Shown here piece after piece: positions 1 through 8,312 of a stretch of 64,000 nt of DNA. The notes beneath the pieces were generated by a model. It was not told the DNA's origin. It did no database searches and worked only from the letters and a program-made list of their open reading frames with translations. Position 1 is the first letter of the stretch. Each line of letters opens with the position of its first letter. The stretch covers positions 4,774,001 to 4,838,000 of the forward strand of contig NZ_CP016793.1 of NCBI RefSeq assembly GCF_001701025.1, given 5' to 3'. Made by a program: the position numbers and the translations under genes. The DNA is from Lentzea guizhouensis. GTDB taxonomy: Bacteria > Actinomycetota > Actinomycetes > Mycobacteriales > Pseudonocardiaceae.

Positions 1-311
1 ATCGCGCTGTGACGGAGCGTGATGCGGCGTGGTCGGCATCCGGGTGAGGCCCGGTGCAACAGTCTCGGGTCCAGGCTGTGGGATTCGAGGGATCTCGTGT
101 TCACCTCGTGCCCAGGACATCGGCGCTGGACAGGGACCTCTTTAGCCTCCATTCGGGTGACGTCCGCCCCGGTGCAGGCGTGCGGGGGCGGCTGATCCCT
201 CGACGTGTTTGGCGTGGTGCTTGTTCATCGCACGGGTGAATGGGGGACCATGTCGGGTGACACGGGCGGTCAGCCGCCCCACCTGTGAGCGACATGGACG
301 GAGAGGGACCT
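1..311. other. Intergenic region with no convincing gene
   Basis: No open frame here looks like a real gene. A short hairpin with arms GGGCGG (264-269) and CCGCCC (274-279) lies just before the ribosome-binding site of the small gene at 312 and could affect its translation or belong to its promoter region. The left edge is the window boundary, so the 3' end of an upstream gene may lie outside. Confidence 0.5.
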
Positions 312-491
312 GTGAACCTCAAGAAGGTGCTAGTGCTGGCGGGCGTCGCGCTGGTGCTGTTCCTCCTGATCACCCAGCCGGAGGAGTCGGCGAGCGCCGT
401 GCAGACGGTCCTCGGCTGGCTGCGGCAGGGAGCGGAGTCGATCATCACCTTCATCAGGAGCCTCTTCGGCACGGCGGCCCCCGTCGCCTAG
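312..491 (+). CDS. Small single-pass membrane protein of unknown function (59 aa)
   Basis: The GTG at 312 follows a good Shine-Dalgarno sequence (GGAGAGGG), so I prefer it over an upstream ATG at 285. The protein starts VNLKKV and then has a hydrophobic stretch at about residues 5-19 that would form one membrane helix. A second amphipathic to hydrophobic segment (about 30-52, including SIITFIRSLFG) follows. I recognise no domain. It stands alone, 164 bases before the next gene on the same strand. Small membrane proteins of this kind are common in actinomycetes; no role can be given from sequence. Confidence 0.6.
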   Translation: MNLKKVLVLAGVALVLFLLITQPEESASAVQTVLGWLRQGAESIITFIRSLFGTAAPVA

Positions 492-655
492 TGACGGTGG
501 GTGATCCTCGGCCGTTCGCGTTGAGCCGGATGGGTGGAATGAGGCCAATCACGCACTGGTAACGGGTGTTCTGGGGATTCAGGGTCTGGCGATTGTCAGA
601 CCTACCGAATACCTTCCGCTGCAATGGCCGATCCCCGACCGACGAGGAGGCATGG

Positions 656-1147
656 ATGGTCGAGGACTCCGGGGTCCACGAGCTGTTGCAGCAGTGGGCG
701 GCTGAACGGTCTGATGACGCAGAGATGCAGGAGGTGAACCGGATCAAGAACGCGTGGCTCGCGGAGGCTCCCCCCTCGGCGCCCGGCATCCCCGTGCAGC
801 GGGGAGGCAGGAGTGGGCCGCGTGGCTTGGTCAAGGTCGACTCGGCGGATCCGGCCTACGTGGCCGCGATGCGCAAGCGGGCGCCGGAGGCACCCGAGGC
901 ACTGCTCGCCGCCGCGGCGAGCTACTGGCAGCTGGTGGGCGACGTCGCCGAGGCCGAGCAGTGGTGGGACGCGGGCATCAGCCCGTTGGACCAGCGCGCG
1001 CTCGACTACCGCGCGGCGGGTCTGTCTCCTGCCGATCTCGGGAGGCGCCTGGGACCGATGACGGTTCTCCAGCACCTTCGCCGCGGTTCCGCCGCGGCCT
1101 GGTGCGTCGCACGTCTGCAGAGGCAGCGCCGGGACGGCGTGGCGTAG
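656..1147 (+). CDS. Conserved hypothetical protein (163 aa)
   Basis: The ATG at 656 (MVEDSG) lies just after GAGGAGG and is chosen over a more upstream in-frame start that has no ribosome-binding site. The product is soluble, with no signal peptide or membrane segment. The C-terminal half contains helical segments ending in a stretch around LSPADLGRRLGPMTVLQHLRRG that resembles a helix-turn-helix, but the match is weak and may be chance. An AEAEQWWDAGI segment looks like TPR-type helical packing. I do not recognise the family. The gene is followed by a hairpin-rich spacer rather than another gene in an operon. Confidence 0.6.
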   Translation: MVEDSGVHELLQQWAAERSDDAEMQEVNRIKNAWLAEAPPSAPGIPVQRGGRSGPRGLVKVDSADPAYVAAMRKRAPEAPEALLAAAASYWQLVGDVAEAEQWWDAGISPLDQRALDYRAAGLSPADLGRRLGPMTVLQHLRRGSAAAWCVARLQRQRRDGVA

Positions 1148-1210
1148 AACGAATCAACGGGAGAGGTGTGCTCGCAGAACGCGCTCGCGGGAGTTCGTTC
1201 TACGGTGCCT

Positions 1211-1336
1211 TGTGGGGGCCGAGCCCCCACACCCCAGCCGGGGGCGAGCCCCCGGTCCCCCAACCGGTTCCGGCCTCCTGACGAGGAGGCCCTACCCGAG
1301 TGGACCCCTGAACGGGTGGCCTCCTGAACGGAGGCC
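1211..1336. repeat. Array of four GC-rich inverted repeats
   Basis: Four compact dyads follow one another. Arms GTGGGGGC and GCCCCCAC flank CGA from 1211. GGGGGC and GCCCCC flank GA near 1237-1250. GGCCTCCT (1272-1279) pairs with AGGAGGCC (1284-1291), and GGCCTCC (1318-1324) pairs with GGAGGCC (1330-1336). The last two share a sequence family with a similar spacer between them. They lie between convergent-free, same-strand genes, so simple termination is one explanation and a REP-like dispersed repeat is another. Confidence 0.6.
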
Positions 1337-1349
1337 CAACCCAAGTAGT

Positions 1350-1742
1350 GTGGAGGTCGTGCGCGGCCTCCTTACTCCCCAGCGTGTGCTGATCGCGCTC
1401 GCCTGTCTGGCGGCGCTGATCGTCTGTTGCGGGCTCGCGTGGTGGCAGTGGCAGCGCTTCGAGTCCGCCAGCGGCACGTTCCAGAACCTCGGGTACGTGC
1501 TCCAGTGGCCGCTCTTCGGCCTCTTCCCCCTCTTCATGGTGTGGCGCTTCCGCCGGCTGGCGCAGCAGCGCCGTGACGAGGCTCTCCCCGCACCGGAGCC
1601 GGTTGCAGCCGCCGCCGAGCCGGTGACTACCGTTGACGCCGTCAAACCCGCGCCGGTCGAGCACTTCGACGACCCGGAAGACGCGGAGCTCGCGGCCTAC
1701 AACCGCATGCTCGCGGAACTCAACGCGCGGGACGGTCGTTGA
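1350..1742 (+). CDS. Membrane protein of unknown function (about 130 aa)
   Basis: The product begins near VEVVRGLLTPQRVL and has two hydrophobic helices, at about residues 13-33 and 48-66 of the frame, separated by a short loop rich in Trp, Gln and Arg. A basic RFRRLAQQRR stretch follows the second helix and the acidic C-terminus is predicted to be cytosolic. The start is uncertain: GTG at 1350 or 1359 are both possible and neither has a strong ribosome-binding site, partly because the upstream sequence is a hairpin array. It lies 16 bases before the DUF3817 gene and is probably co-transcribed. Function is unknown. Confidence 0.65.
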   Translation: MEVVRGLLTPQRVLIALACLAALIVCCGLAWWQWQRFESASGTFQNLGYVLQWPLFGLFPLFMVWRFRRLAQQRRDEALPAPEPVAAAAEPVTTVDAVKPAPVEHFDDPEDAELAAYNRMLAELNARDGR

Positions 1743-1758
1743 GCGCGGAGGCGGGCAG

Positions 1759-2061
1759 ATGAAGGGTGCGTTGACCCGGTTCAGGGTCATGGCTTACGTG
1801 GTCGGTGTCTTCCTGCTGCTCCTGGTCGTGGCGATGGTGCTGAAGTACGCCGCCGGCATGGACCAGGCGATGAAGGTCGTCGGCCCGGTCCACGGGTTCC
1901 TGTACGCCATCTACCTGGTGCTCTCCGTCGACCTGGCGCTGAAGCTGCGCTGGTCCATCAAGGGCACCGCGCTCGTGCTGATCGCGGGGACGATCCCGTT
2001 CCTGTCGTTCTGGGCCGAGCGCAAGGTGGTGGAGAAGACTGCGCAGGGCGTGCCGCTGTGA
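1759..2061 (+). CDS. DUF3817 family integral membrane protein (100 aa)
   Basis: This small protein has three hydrophobic segments and the conserved HGFLYAIYLVLSVDLAL and IPFLSFWAERKV motifs that I associate with the DUF3817 family of actinobacterial membrane proteins. The ATG at 1759 follows GGAGGCGGG. Family length is about 100 residues, so the protein looks complete. Its function is unknown. It is the second gene of a likely two-gene unit with the membrane protein at 1350 and ends just before the promoter and riboswitch of gcvT. Confidence 0.8.
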   Translation: MKGALTRFRVMAYVVGVFLLLLVVAMVLKYAAGMDQAMKVVGPVHGFLYAIYLVLSVDLALKLRWSIKGTALVLIAGTIPFLSFWAERKVVEKTAQGVPL

Positions 2062-2104
2062 CGTTCGGCCTGCTAGCGTCTGGGACAACCAACTGAACAC
2101 GGCC

Positions 2105-2330
2105 GTCGATGTCGCGCGGGAGAGCCCACTTCGGTGTGGGCGCCGAAGGAGCAACTCCTCCCCGGAATCTCTCAGGTACAAGTACCGCACGACGAAGGCA
2201 ACTCTGGAAAGCAGGCTCATCAGCAGCCTCGCCCACGGTGCAAGTCGCGTTTCCGCGCGGCGAAGCTCTCAGGCTCATGACAGAGGGGGAGGCTCGCTCT
2301 GGTGAGGAGTCTCCGATGGACCGTGTCATT
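2105..2330 (+). promoter_or_regulatory. Tandem glycine riboswitch upstream of gcvT
   Basis: The leader contains the hallmarks of a two-aptamer glycine riboswitch. The first aptamer (about 2112-2213) carries CGCCGAAGGAGCAA, ATCTCTCAGGTACAAGTACC and ACTCTGGAAAGC. The second (about 2228-2330) carries the repeated elements CGGCGAAGCTCTCAGG, a GACAGAGGGGGAGGC core and CTCTGGTGAGGAGTCTCCG. A -10-like TAGCGT is at 2074-2079. Glycine riboswitches of this class usually raise expression of glycine-cleavage genes when glycine is abundant; here the next gene is gcvT, about 60 bases downstream. Confidence 0.93.
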
Positions 2331-2389
2331 CTTCTGTTGCCTCAGCCGGCCTGGTCCGGCTCTTCGGCGCACCCTGGAGGAGCGTTCTG

Positions 2390-3484
2390 ATGTCCCGCCT
2401 CACGCCACTGAACGCTGAGCACGAGTCGCTCGGCGCGATGTTCACCGACTTCGCGGGCTGGAAGATGCCGCTGCGCTACTCCAGCGAGCTCGCCGAGCAC
2501 CACGCCGTGCGCACCACCGCGGGCCTGTTCGACCTCACACACATGGGTGAGATCGTGCTGACCGGTCCGCAGGCCGGCGTCGCGCTGGACCACGCGCTGG
2601 TCGGCCACATCTCCGCGCTCGCGGTGGGCAAGGCCCGCTACACGATGATCACCCAGGCCGACGGCGGCGTGGTCGACGACCTGATCGTCTACCGGCTGGG
2701 CGACGAGGAGTTCATGGTCGTCGCGAACGCCTCCAACGCCGCCGTGGTGGCCGAGGCGCTCGTCGAGCGGGCCGCCGGGTTCGACACGGTCGTCACGGAC
2801 AGGTCCACGGACTACGCGTTGATCGCGATCCAGGGCCCGAAGTCGGTGGAGATCCTGGCCGGGCTGACGGACACCGACCTGGCGACGGTGAAGTACTACG
2901 CCTCCTACCCGTCGCAGGTGGCCGGGGTGGACGCGCTGCTCGCGCGCACCGGGTACACCGGCGAGGAGGGCTTCGAGCTCTTCGTCGCGCCCGCCGACGC
3001 GCCGGCCGTGTGGAACGCGTTGCTGGAGGCCGGTCAGCCGCACGAGCTCAAGCCATGTGGCCTCGGCTGCCGCGACACGTTGCGCCTCGAAGCCGGGATG
3101 CCGTTGTACGGCAACGAGCTGACCACCTCCCTGACGCCGTACCACGCCGGTCTCGGCCGGGTCGTGAAGCTCGACAAGCCGGGCGACTTCGTCGGCCGCG
3201 ACGCGCTGACCAAGGTGTCCGAGTCCGGTGTGGACTCCGTGCTCGTCGGGCTGAAGACCGCCGAGCGCCGCGCGCCCCGCCACGGCTACGCGGTGCTGAA
3301 CGGCGACGAGGTCGTCGGCGAGGTGACGTCGGGCGCGCTGTCCCCGACCCTCGGTTACTCGGTGGCGATGGCCTACGTGAACCGGGCCAGTGCCGAGCCG
3401 GGCACCCCACTGCTGGTGGACGTCCGCGGCAAGAAGCAGCCGGTCGAGGTCGTCGCACTTCCGTTCTACAAGCGCGCCAAGTAG
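2390..3484 (+). CDS. gcvT: Aminomethyltransferase, glycine cleavage system T protein
   Basis: The 364-residue product is the tetrahydrofolate-dependent T protein of the glycine cleavage system. It releases ammonia from the aminomethyl group carried on lipoyl-H protein and makes 5,10-methylene-THF. Family motifs include the N-terminal [18 protein letters not shown] and the substrate-region [12 protein letters not shown], followed by the C-terminal GCV_T domain with [20 protein letters not shown]. The ATG at 2390 follows GGAGGAG. It is preceded by a tandem glycine riboswitch and followed after 13 bases by glyA, which also handles glycine and methylene-THF. The gcvH and gcvP genes are not in this window. 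Confidence 0.95.
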   Translation: MSRLTPLNAEHESLGAMFTDFAGWKMPLRYSSELAEHHAVRTTAGLFDLTHMGEIVLTGPQAGVALDHALVGHISALAVGKARYTMITQADGGVVDDLIVYRLGDEEFMVVANASNAAVVAEALVERAAGFDTVVTDRSTDYALIAIQGPKSVEILAGLTDTDLATVKYYASYPSQVAGVDALLARTGYTGEEGFELFVAPADAPAVWNALLEAGQPHELKPCGLGCRDTLRLEAGMPLYGNELTTSLTPYHAGLGRVVKLDKPGDFVGRDALTKVSESGVDSVLVGLKTAERRAPRHGYAVLNGDEVVGEVTSGALSPTLGYSVAMAYVNRASAEPGTPLLVDVRGKKQPVEVVALPFYKRAK

Positions 3485-3497
3485 GGAGTTCTTCCAG

Positions 3498-4763
3498 ATG
3501 TCCGACCACTTCAACGCCTCGCTCGCGGAGTACGACCCCGAGGTCGCGCAGGCCGTTGCCGCGGAGCTCGCGCGCCAGCAGGGCACCCTCGAGATGATCG
3601 CCTCGGAGAACTTCACGCCCGTCTCGGTGCTGCAGGCCCAGGGCTCGGTGCTCACCAACAAGTACGCCGAGGGTTACCCCGGCCGCCGCTACTACGGCGG
3701 CTGCGAGCACGTCGACGTCGTGGAGAAGCTCGCCATCGAGCGCATCAAGTCGCTCTTCGGCGCCGGTTTCGCCAACGTCCAGCCGCACTCCGGCGCCCAG
3801 GCCAACGCCGCCGCGATGTTCGCGCTGCTGCAGCCCGGCGACACGATCCTCGGCCTGGACCTCGCGCACGGCGGTCACCTGACCCACGGCATGCGCATCA
3901 ACTTCTCCGGCAAGCTCTACAACGTCGTGCCGTACCACGTCTCCGACGGTGACGGCCGCGTCGACATGGCCGAGGTCGAGCGCCTCGCCACCGAGCACCG
4001 CCCCAAGCTGATCGTCGCCGGCTGGTCCGCCTACCCGCGCCAGCTGGACTTCGCCGAGTTCCGCCGCATCGCGGACTCGGTCGAGGCCTACCTGATGGTC
4101 GACATGGCGCACTTCGCCGGCCTCGTCGCCGCGGGCCTGCACCCGTCGCCGGTCCCGCACGCCCACGTGACCACCACCACGACGCACAAGACCCTCGGCG
4201 GCCCCCGCGGCGGCGTGATCCTCTCGAACGAGGCGGACATCGCCAAGAAGATCAACTCGGCGGTCTTCCCCGGCCAGCAGGGCGGCCCGCTGGAGCACGT
4301 GATCGCCGCCAAGGCCGTCGCCTTCAAGCACGCCGCCTCCCCGGAGTTCGCCGACCGCCAGCGCCGCACCCTGGAAGGTGCCCGCATCCTCGCCGACCGC
4401 CTCTCGCAGGCGGACGTCGCCGAGGCGGGCGTGAAGGTCCTCACCGGCGGCACGGACGTGCACCTGGTCCTGGTCGACCTGGTGAACTCCGAGCTGGACG
4501 GCAAGCAGGCCGAGGACGTCCTGCACCAGATCGGCATCACCGTCAACCGCAACGCCGTCCCGAACGACCCGCGCCCGCCGATGGTCACCTCCGGCCTGCG
4601 CATCGGCACCCCGGCACTCGCCACCCGCGGGTTCGGCGAGGTGGACTTCACCGAGGTCGCCGACGTGATCGCCGAGGCCCTCAAGCCGGGTGCCGCGATC
4701 GACGAGCTCCGCGCGCGCGTCGAGGTGCTGGCGGCCAAGCACCCGCTGTACTCCACGCTCTGA
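3498..4763 (+). CDS. glyA: Serine hydroxymethyltransferase
   Basis: The 421-residue PLP enzyme interconverts serine plus THF with glycine plus 5,10-methylene-THF. The sequence shows [17 protein letters not shown], the [13 protein letters not shown] motif, [12 protein letters not shown], and the PLP-lysine motif [14 protein letters not shown] with the lysine at about residue 231. Length and motifs are typical and complete. It is the second gene after gcvT, 13 bases downstream, so both are expected to fall under the glycine riboswitch. A strong 15-bp hairpin terminator follows 25 bases after the stop. The start at 3498 gives MSDHFNASL, the usual N-terminal length. Confidence 0.96.
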   Translation: MSDHFNASLAEYDPEVAQAVAAELARQQGTLEMIASENFTPVSVLQAQGSVLTNKYAEGYPGRRYYGGCEHVDVVEKLAIERIKSLFGAGFANVQPHSGAQANAAAMFALLQPGDTILGLDLAHGGHLTHGMRINFSGKLYNVVPYHVSDGDGRVDMAEVERLATEHRPKLIVAGWSAYPRQLDFAEFRRIADSVEAYLMVDMAHFAGLVAAGLHPSPVPHAHVTTTTTHKTLGGPRGGVILSNEADIAKKINSAVFPGQQGGPLEHVIAAKAVAFKHAASPEFADRQRRTLEGARILADRLSQADVAEAGVKVLTGGTDVHLVLVDLVNSELDGKQAEDVLHQIGITVNRNAVPNDPRPPMVTSGLRIGTPALATRGFGEVDFTEVADVIAEALKPGAAIDELRARVEVLAAKHPLYSTL

Positions 4764-4787
4764 CGCCGAGAAGCCACCCGGAACGCG

Positions 4788-4824
4788 CAGGAGCCCGCCT
4801 GGCTGACGCCCAGGCGGGCTCCTG
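4788..4824 (+). terminator. Terminator after gcvT-glyA
   Basis: A perfect 15-bp stem has arms CAGGAGCCCGCCTGG (4788-4802) and CCAGGCGGGCTCCTG (4810-4824) around a 7-base loop. It lacks a long U-tract, as is common in actinomycetes. It sits between the convergent glyA and the secreted repeat protein gene, so it could act in both directions. Confidence 0.85.
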
Positions 4825-4850
4825 TTCCAGTCGGGAGCGGAACGACGGGA

Positions 4851-4878
4851 ACCCCGGCCCCTTCCCCAGGGCCGGGGT
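4851..4878. terminator. Second hairpin in the convergent intergenic region
   Basis: Arms ACCCCGGCCC (4851-4860) and GGGCCGGGGT (4869-4878) form a perfect 10-bp stem with an 8-base loop. Being nearer to the minus-strand gene ending at 4951, it probably terminates that transcript, with the neighbouring hairpin serving glyA. Confidence 0.7.
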
Positions 4879-4950
4879 CTCACCGTGTCAGGGTGTTGTG
4901 TGTGTCAGTTGGACCGTCCTAACGGGATGGTCGATGCAGGGGAGAGTTCC

Positions 4951-5631
4951 TCACGCCGCGGGGGCCGTCACACCGGGGGGAAGGCACTCGACGTTGCGCT
5001 TGCCGTCGGGCTGGATCACGAACCAGGTACCGCCCACGCCCTGACCCTTCCAGGCACCCGGCTTCGGGTCCTGCGAGTAGGCGTAGAGCGCCCAGCCGTC
5101 GATCGCGACCTGCTTCTTGCCGTCAGCACGCGTGATCAGCGAGACGAGCTTCGGGTCGATGCCCTCGACCTGCGGCAGCGAGTCCGACAGCAGCGGCGGC
5201 CAGGTGACCGCGCACTGGTTGTTGCAGTTGGACTTGCCTTCCGGCTTCGGGGTGTCCTTGTCGAAGCGGTACATCGTGCGGCCGTCGCCGTCCTGGACGA
5301 CCAGGCCCATCTTGTCGACCGGCTTGCCGACCAGCTTCAGCGAGCTGACCGGAGCTGCCGCCGGAGGCTGCGCCGCGGGGGGCTGCTGCGCGGCCGGGGT
5401 CTCCGGCGCCTGCTGCTGAACAGGGGTCTCGGGCGCCTGAGCGGGCTCCTGGAGTACCGGGGGCTGACCCACGTCGCCGTAGTCACCGAGGACGCCCAGG
5501 TCGGTTTCGGTCTGTGCCACCGGCTTCGAGCTCGTGCCACCACCCGTGGCGCTCCAGACACCAAGACCCAGCACAACTGCCAGTCCCGCGGCGAGCCCGA
5601 TGGCAATGCGGTTACGTCGGATCACACTCAT
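4951..5631 (-). CDS. Secreted or membrane-anchored Y-X4-D repeat protein (COG4315-like)
   Basis: The 226-residue product has a basic N-terminus and a hydrophobic helix (about residues 9-28), then a low-complexity linker rich in Pro, Gln, Ala and Glu. The C-terminal half contains two units of the kind described as secreted repeat with Y-X4-D: one around TMYRFDKDTP with NCNNQCAVTWPPLL, and one around ALYAYSQDPKPG with GTWFVI. Family function is unknown, though members are often lipoproteins or anchored envelope proteins. The ATG at 5631 follows AAGGAGG. The linker suggests the repeat domain is held away from the membrane across the cell wall. Confidence 0.85.
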   Translation of the reverse strand: MSVIRRNRIAIGLAAGLAVVLGLGVWSATGGGTSSKPVAQTETDLGVLGDYGDVGQPPVLQEPAQAPETPVQQQAPETPAAQQPPAAQPPAAAPVSSLKLVGKPVDKMGLVVQDGDGRTMYRFDKDTPKPEGKSNCNNQCAVTWPPLLSDSLPQVEGIDPKLVSLITRADGKKQVAIDGWALYAYSQDPKPGAWKGQGVGGTWFVIQPDGKRNVECLPPGVTAPAA

Positions 5632-6008
5632 GTCCTCCTTGTCCGTCGTTCGCTCTACCGGGCCATACGGGCGCGGTTGCGTCTCGGTTCAGAAACGAAC
5701 CGAACCTGTTGCCGTCCCGAACGTCCGGCGGCGCCGGGTTCGCAGCAGGCGCGGGGTGGTCGTCGCTGGTCAGCTCGCAGGTGTGGCCGAACGGGTGCCG
5801 GGTTCGGCGCTCCCGATCGAAATTCGGGCGTGGGACGGGACCGTGCTCGTGATCCGGTCGCGGCACGCGCTCCGGCGGCTCGGGTGGTCGTGGCGCCCGG
5901 CGAGCCGTTCGACGCGGTCCCGGCGATCGGGATCGCACTCGTGGGTGGCGGCGGACCAGCGGTTTCGTTCCCATGCCCCCGCGTTCACGCGCGGGATAGT
6001 GTGGGCGG
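5632..6008. other. Divergent intergenic region, 377 bases, no gene seen
   Basis: This region separates the minus-strand secreted repeat protein from the plus-strand S9 peptidase and must hold both promoters. The frames open across it are random GC-rich frames with no recognisable protein and poor initiation sites. I see no strong palindrome or RNA motif in it. The base GTGTGGGCGG just before 6009 provides only a weak ribosome-binding site for the peptidase. Confidence 0.5.
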
Positions 6009-8057
6009 GTGGGCAACGACATCTCCTTCCCGCGCCAACAGGCGCGTTCCCAGCGGTTCACCGTCGGCGCACCCCGCACCTTCGCGGTGTCGCCGGACGG
6101 GTCCCGCGTGTTCTTCCTGCGCCCGGCGACGGCCACGAGCCGTGCGAACGGGTTGTGGGAGCTGAACACGGCCACCGGCGCCGAACGGCTGCTGGCCGAC
6201 CCGGCCCAGCTGCTGACCGATCCGGAGGACCTGCCGGCGGAGGAGAAGGCCCGCCGCGAGCGCACGCGTGAGTCCGGCGCGGGCATCGTCGGCTACGCCC
6301 TGTCCAAGGACGCGAACATCGCCTCGTTCGCCCTGTCCGGCCGCCTGTTCGTGGCCGACCTGGCGACCGGCGAGGTGCGCGAGCTGCCGACCGGCGGCGG
6401 CGTCGTCGACCCGCGCGTCGACCCGACGGGGCAGCGCGTCGCGTACGTGACGCGCGGGACCCTGCGCGTGGTCGAGCTCGGCTCCGGCGAGGACTTCGCC
6501 GTGGCCCAGCCCGACGGCGAGGACGTGACGTTCGGCCTGGCCGAGTTCATCGCCGCCGAGGAGATGTCGCGCTACCGCGGCTACTGGTGGGAGCCGAACG
6601 GCACCCGCCTCATCGCCGCGCGCGTCGACAACGCCCCGGTGCGCCGCTGGTACATCGCCGACCCCGCGAACCCCGCCACGCCGGCCACCGAGATCGCCTA
6701 CCCGGCCGCGGGCACGGACAACGCCACCGTGTCGCTGCACGTGGTGTCGCTGGACGGCACGTTCGTCCCGGTGCTGCTGGAGTTCGACTACCTCAACGAC
6801 GTGCACTGGTCGTCCGGCGGCGCGCCGCTGATCACCACCCAGACCCGCGACCAGCGCACCCGCACGATCCACACCCTGGCCCCGGAGACCGGCGCGGTGT
6901 CCGAGCTCGCCGTCGAGACCGACCCGGTGTGGGTGGAGGTCACCGACGGCGCCCCGGCGTGGACCTCCGACGGCCGCCTGGTCCGGATCGTGCACTCCGG
7001 CGACGAGTACGCGCTGCAGGTCGGCGACGACGTCCTGACCGAGGGCCTGCAGGTCCGCCGGATCCTCGACATCGCCGACGACTCGATCCTGGTCGCCGCC
7101 TCCGCCGACGACCCGGCCCAGGTGCACGTCTACTCGGTCGGCAGCTCCGTCGAGCAACTGTCCACTGGCGACGGTGTGCACTCCGCGATCCGGGGTGGTG
7201 ACACGGTTGTGCACGTCTCGTCCTCTTTGGACTGGTACGGCTCGAAGGCCACGGTCGGCTCGCACGAGATCGAGTCGTGGGCCGAGACTCCGGTCATCAA
7301 GGCGTCCCCGCGCCTGCTGACCCTCGGCGAACGCAACCTGCGCGCCGCCCTGCTCCTGCCCACCGGCCACGTCCCCGGCACCAAGCTCCCGGTGCTGATG
7401 GACCCCTACGGCGGCCCGCACGCCCAGCGCGTCCTCTCCGCCCAGAACGCCTTCCTCGCCTCCCAGTGGCTCGCCGACCAGGGCTTCGCGGTCCTCGTCG
7501 CCGACGGCCGCGGCACCCCCGGCCGAGGCCTCGCCTGGGAGCGCTCGATCGCGTTCGACTTCGCCGGCGCCACCCTCGAAGACCAGGTCGACGCCCTGCA
7601 GGCCGCCGCAGCCCTGGAACCCGACCTCGACCTCACCCGCGTGGCCATCCGCGGCTGGTCCTACGGCGGCTACCTCGCCGCTCTGGCCGTCCTGCGCCGC
7701 CCGGACGTCTTCCACGCGGGCATCGCCGGCGCCCCGGTCACCGACTGGCGCCTCTACGACACCCACTACACCGAGCGCTACCTCGGCCACCCCGACGACA
7801 AGCCCGAGGTCTACGACTCGAACTCCCTCATCGCCGACGCGGACAAGCTCTCCCGCCCGCTGATGATCATCCACGGCCTGGCCGACGACAACGTGGTGGC
7901 GGCCCACACCCTCCGCCTGTCCAGCGCGCTGCTGGCGGCGGGCAGGCCGCACACCGTCCTGCCGCTCTCGGGCGTCACGCACATGACGCCGCAGGAGCAG
8001 GTGGCCGAGAACCTGTTGCTGCTCCAGGTGGACTTCCTGAAGCAGTCGCTGAGCTGA
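6009..8057 (+). CDS. S9 family serine peptidase, dipeptidyl-peptidase IV type
   Basis: The 682-residue protein has an N-terminal eight-bladed beta-propeller region (about residues 40-430), shown by repeats such as SPDGSRVFFL and the EEMSRYRGYWW segment of the DPP IV family. A C-terminal alpha/beta hydrolase domain follows. The nucleophile is Ser551 in GWSYGG, the acid lies in the HGLADDNV loop, and the base is His658 in GVTHMT. Such enzymes cleave X-Pro or other dipeptides from oligopeptides. No signal peptide is visible, so it is probably cytosolic. The start is GTG at 6009. A strong hairpin follows the stop. Confidence 0.92.
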   Translation: MGNDISFPRQQARSQRFTVGAPRTFAVSPDGSRVFFLRPATATSRANGLWELNTATGAERLLADPAQLLTDPEDLPAEEKARRERTRESGAGIVGYALSKDANIASFALSGRLFVADLATGEVRELPTGGGVVDPRVDPTGQRVAYVTRGTLRVVELGSGEDFAVAQPDGEDVTFGLAEFIAAEEMSRYRGYWWEPNGTRLIAARVDNAPVRRWYIADPANPATPATEIAYPAAGTDNATVSLHVVSLDGTFVPVLLEFDYLNDVHWSSGGAPLITTQTRDQRTRTIHTLAPETGAVSELAVETDPVWVEVTDGAPAWTSDGRLVRIVHSGDEYALQVGDDVLTEGLQVRRILDIADDSILVAASADDPAQVHVYSVGSSVEQLSTGDGVHSAIRGGDTVVHVSSSLDWYGSKATVGSHEIESWAETPVIKASPRLLTLGERNLRAALLLPTGHVPGTKLPVLMDPYGGPHAQRVLSAQNAFLASQWLADQGFAVLVADGRGTPGRGLAWERSIAFDFAGATLEDQVDALQAAAALEPDLDLTRVAIRGWSYGGYLAALAVLRRPDVFHAGIAGAPVTDWRLYDTHYTERYLGHPDDKPEVYDSNSLIADADKLSRPLMIIHGLADDNVVAAHTLRLSSALLAAGRPHTVLPLSGVTHMTPQEQVAENLLLLQVDFLKQSLS

Positions 8058-8064
8058 CGCCGGT

Positions 8065-8100
8065 ACCGGCCGGCTCGCACGTTCTCGCGGGCCGGCCGGT
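8065..8100 (+). terminator. Terminator after the S9 peptidase
   Basis: Arms ACCGGCCGGC (8065-8074) and GCCGGCCGGT (8091-8100) form a perfect 10-bp stem starting 8 bases after the stop codon. No gene is recognised between here and the next hairpin at 8268. Confidence 0.8.
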
Positions 8101-8267
8101 CCCATCGCGTGAGACCGCTCAGGCGGCGATCGCCACCCGCGCACCCCGCCCGCAGCCGCTCGCTGCTTCGGCCGCCGACATCCGCGCGCCCTCCTCGGCC
8201 GCGTGCGGCTGCCCGCCGCTCACCGGGCCAGCCGCCCCACCGCCCGACCGCGCCCCGCACAGCGAAA

Positions 8268-8298
8268 GGGGCGCCTCCCGACGAACGGGAAGCGCCCC
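8268..8298 (-). terminator. Terminator of the polyamine operon
   Basis: On the minus strand this hairpin lies 14 bases beyond the speE stop. Outer arms GGGGCGC (8268-8274) and GCGCCCC (8292-8298) enclose a second paired stretch, CCCG with CGGG. It is the expected transcription end for ornithine decarboxylase-speD-speE. Confidence 0.8.
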
Positions 8299-8312
8299 TC
8301 TCACCACGAACC

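Noticed and set aside
1..311. Structured RNA (tmRNA, RNase P or SRP RNA) at the window start
   Set aside because: I looked for the conserved cores of these RNAs and found none; only one small hairpin is present.
3048..4883. Long open frame on the minus strand opposite gcvT-glyA
   Set aside because: It is a shadow of the GC-rich coding strand; its residues are Arg, Gly, Val and Asp-rich with no domain, and both genes on the other strand have full family motifs.
8101..8267. Possible short peptide gene on the minus strand between the S9 peptidase and the polyamine terminator
   Set aside because: The frame reads Ala, Gly and Arg-rich residues with no ribosome-binding site. It lies between two opposite terminators and resembles random GC-rich sequence.
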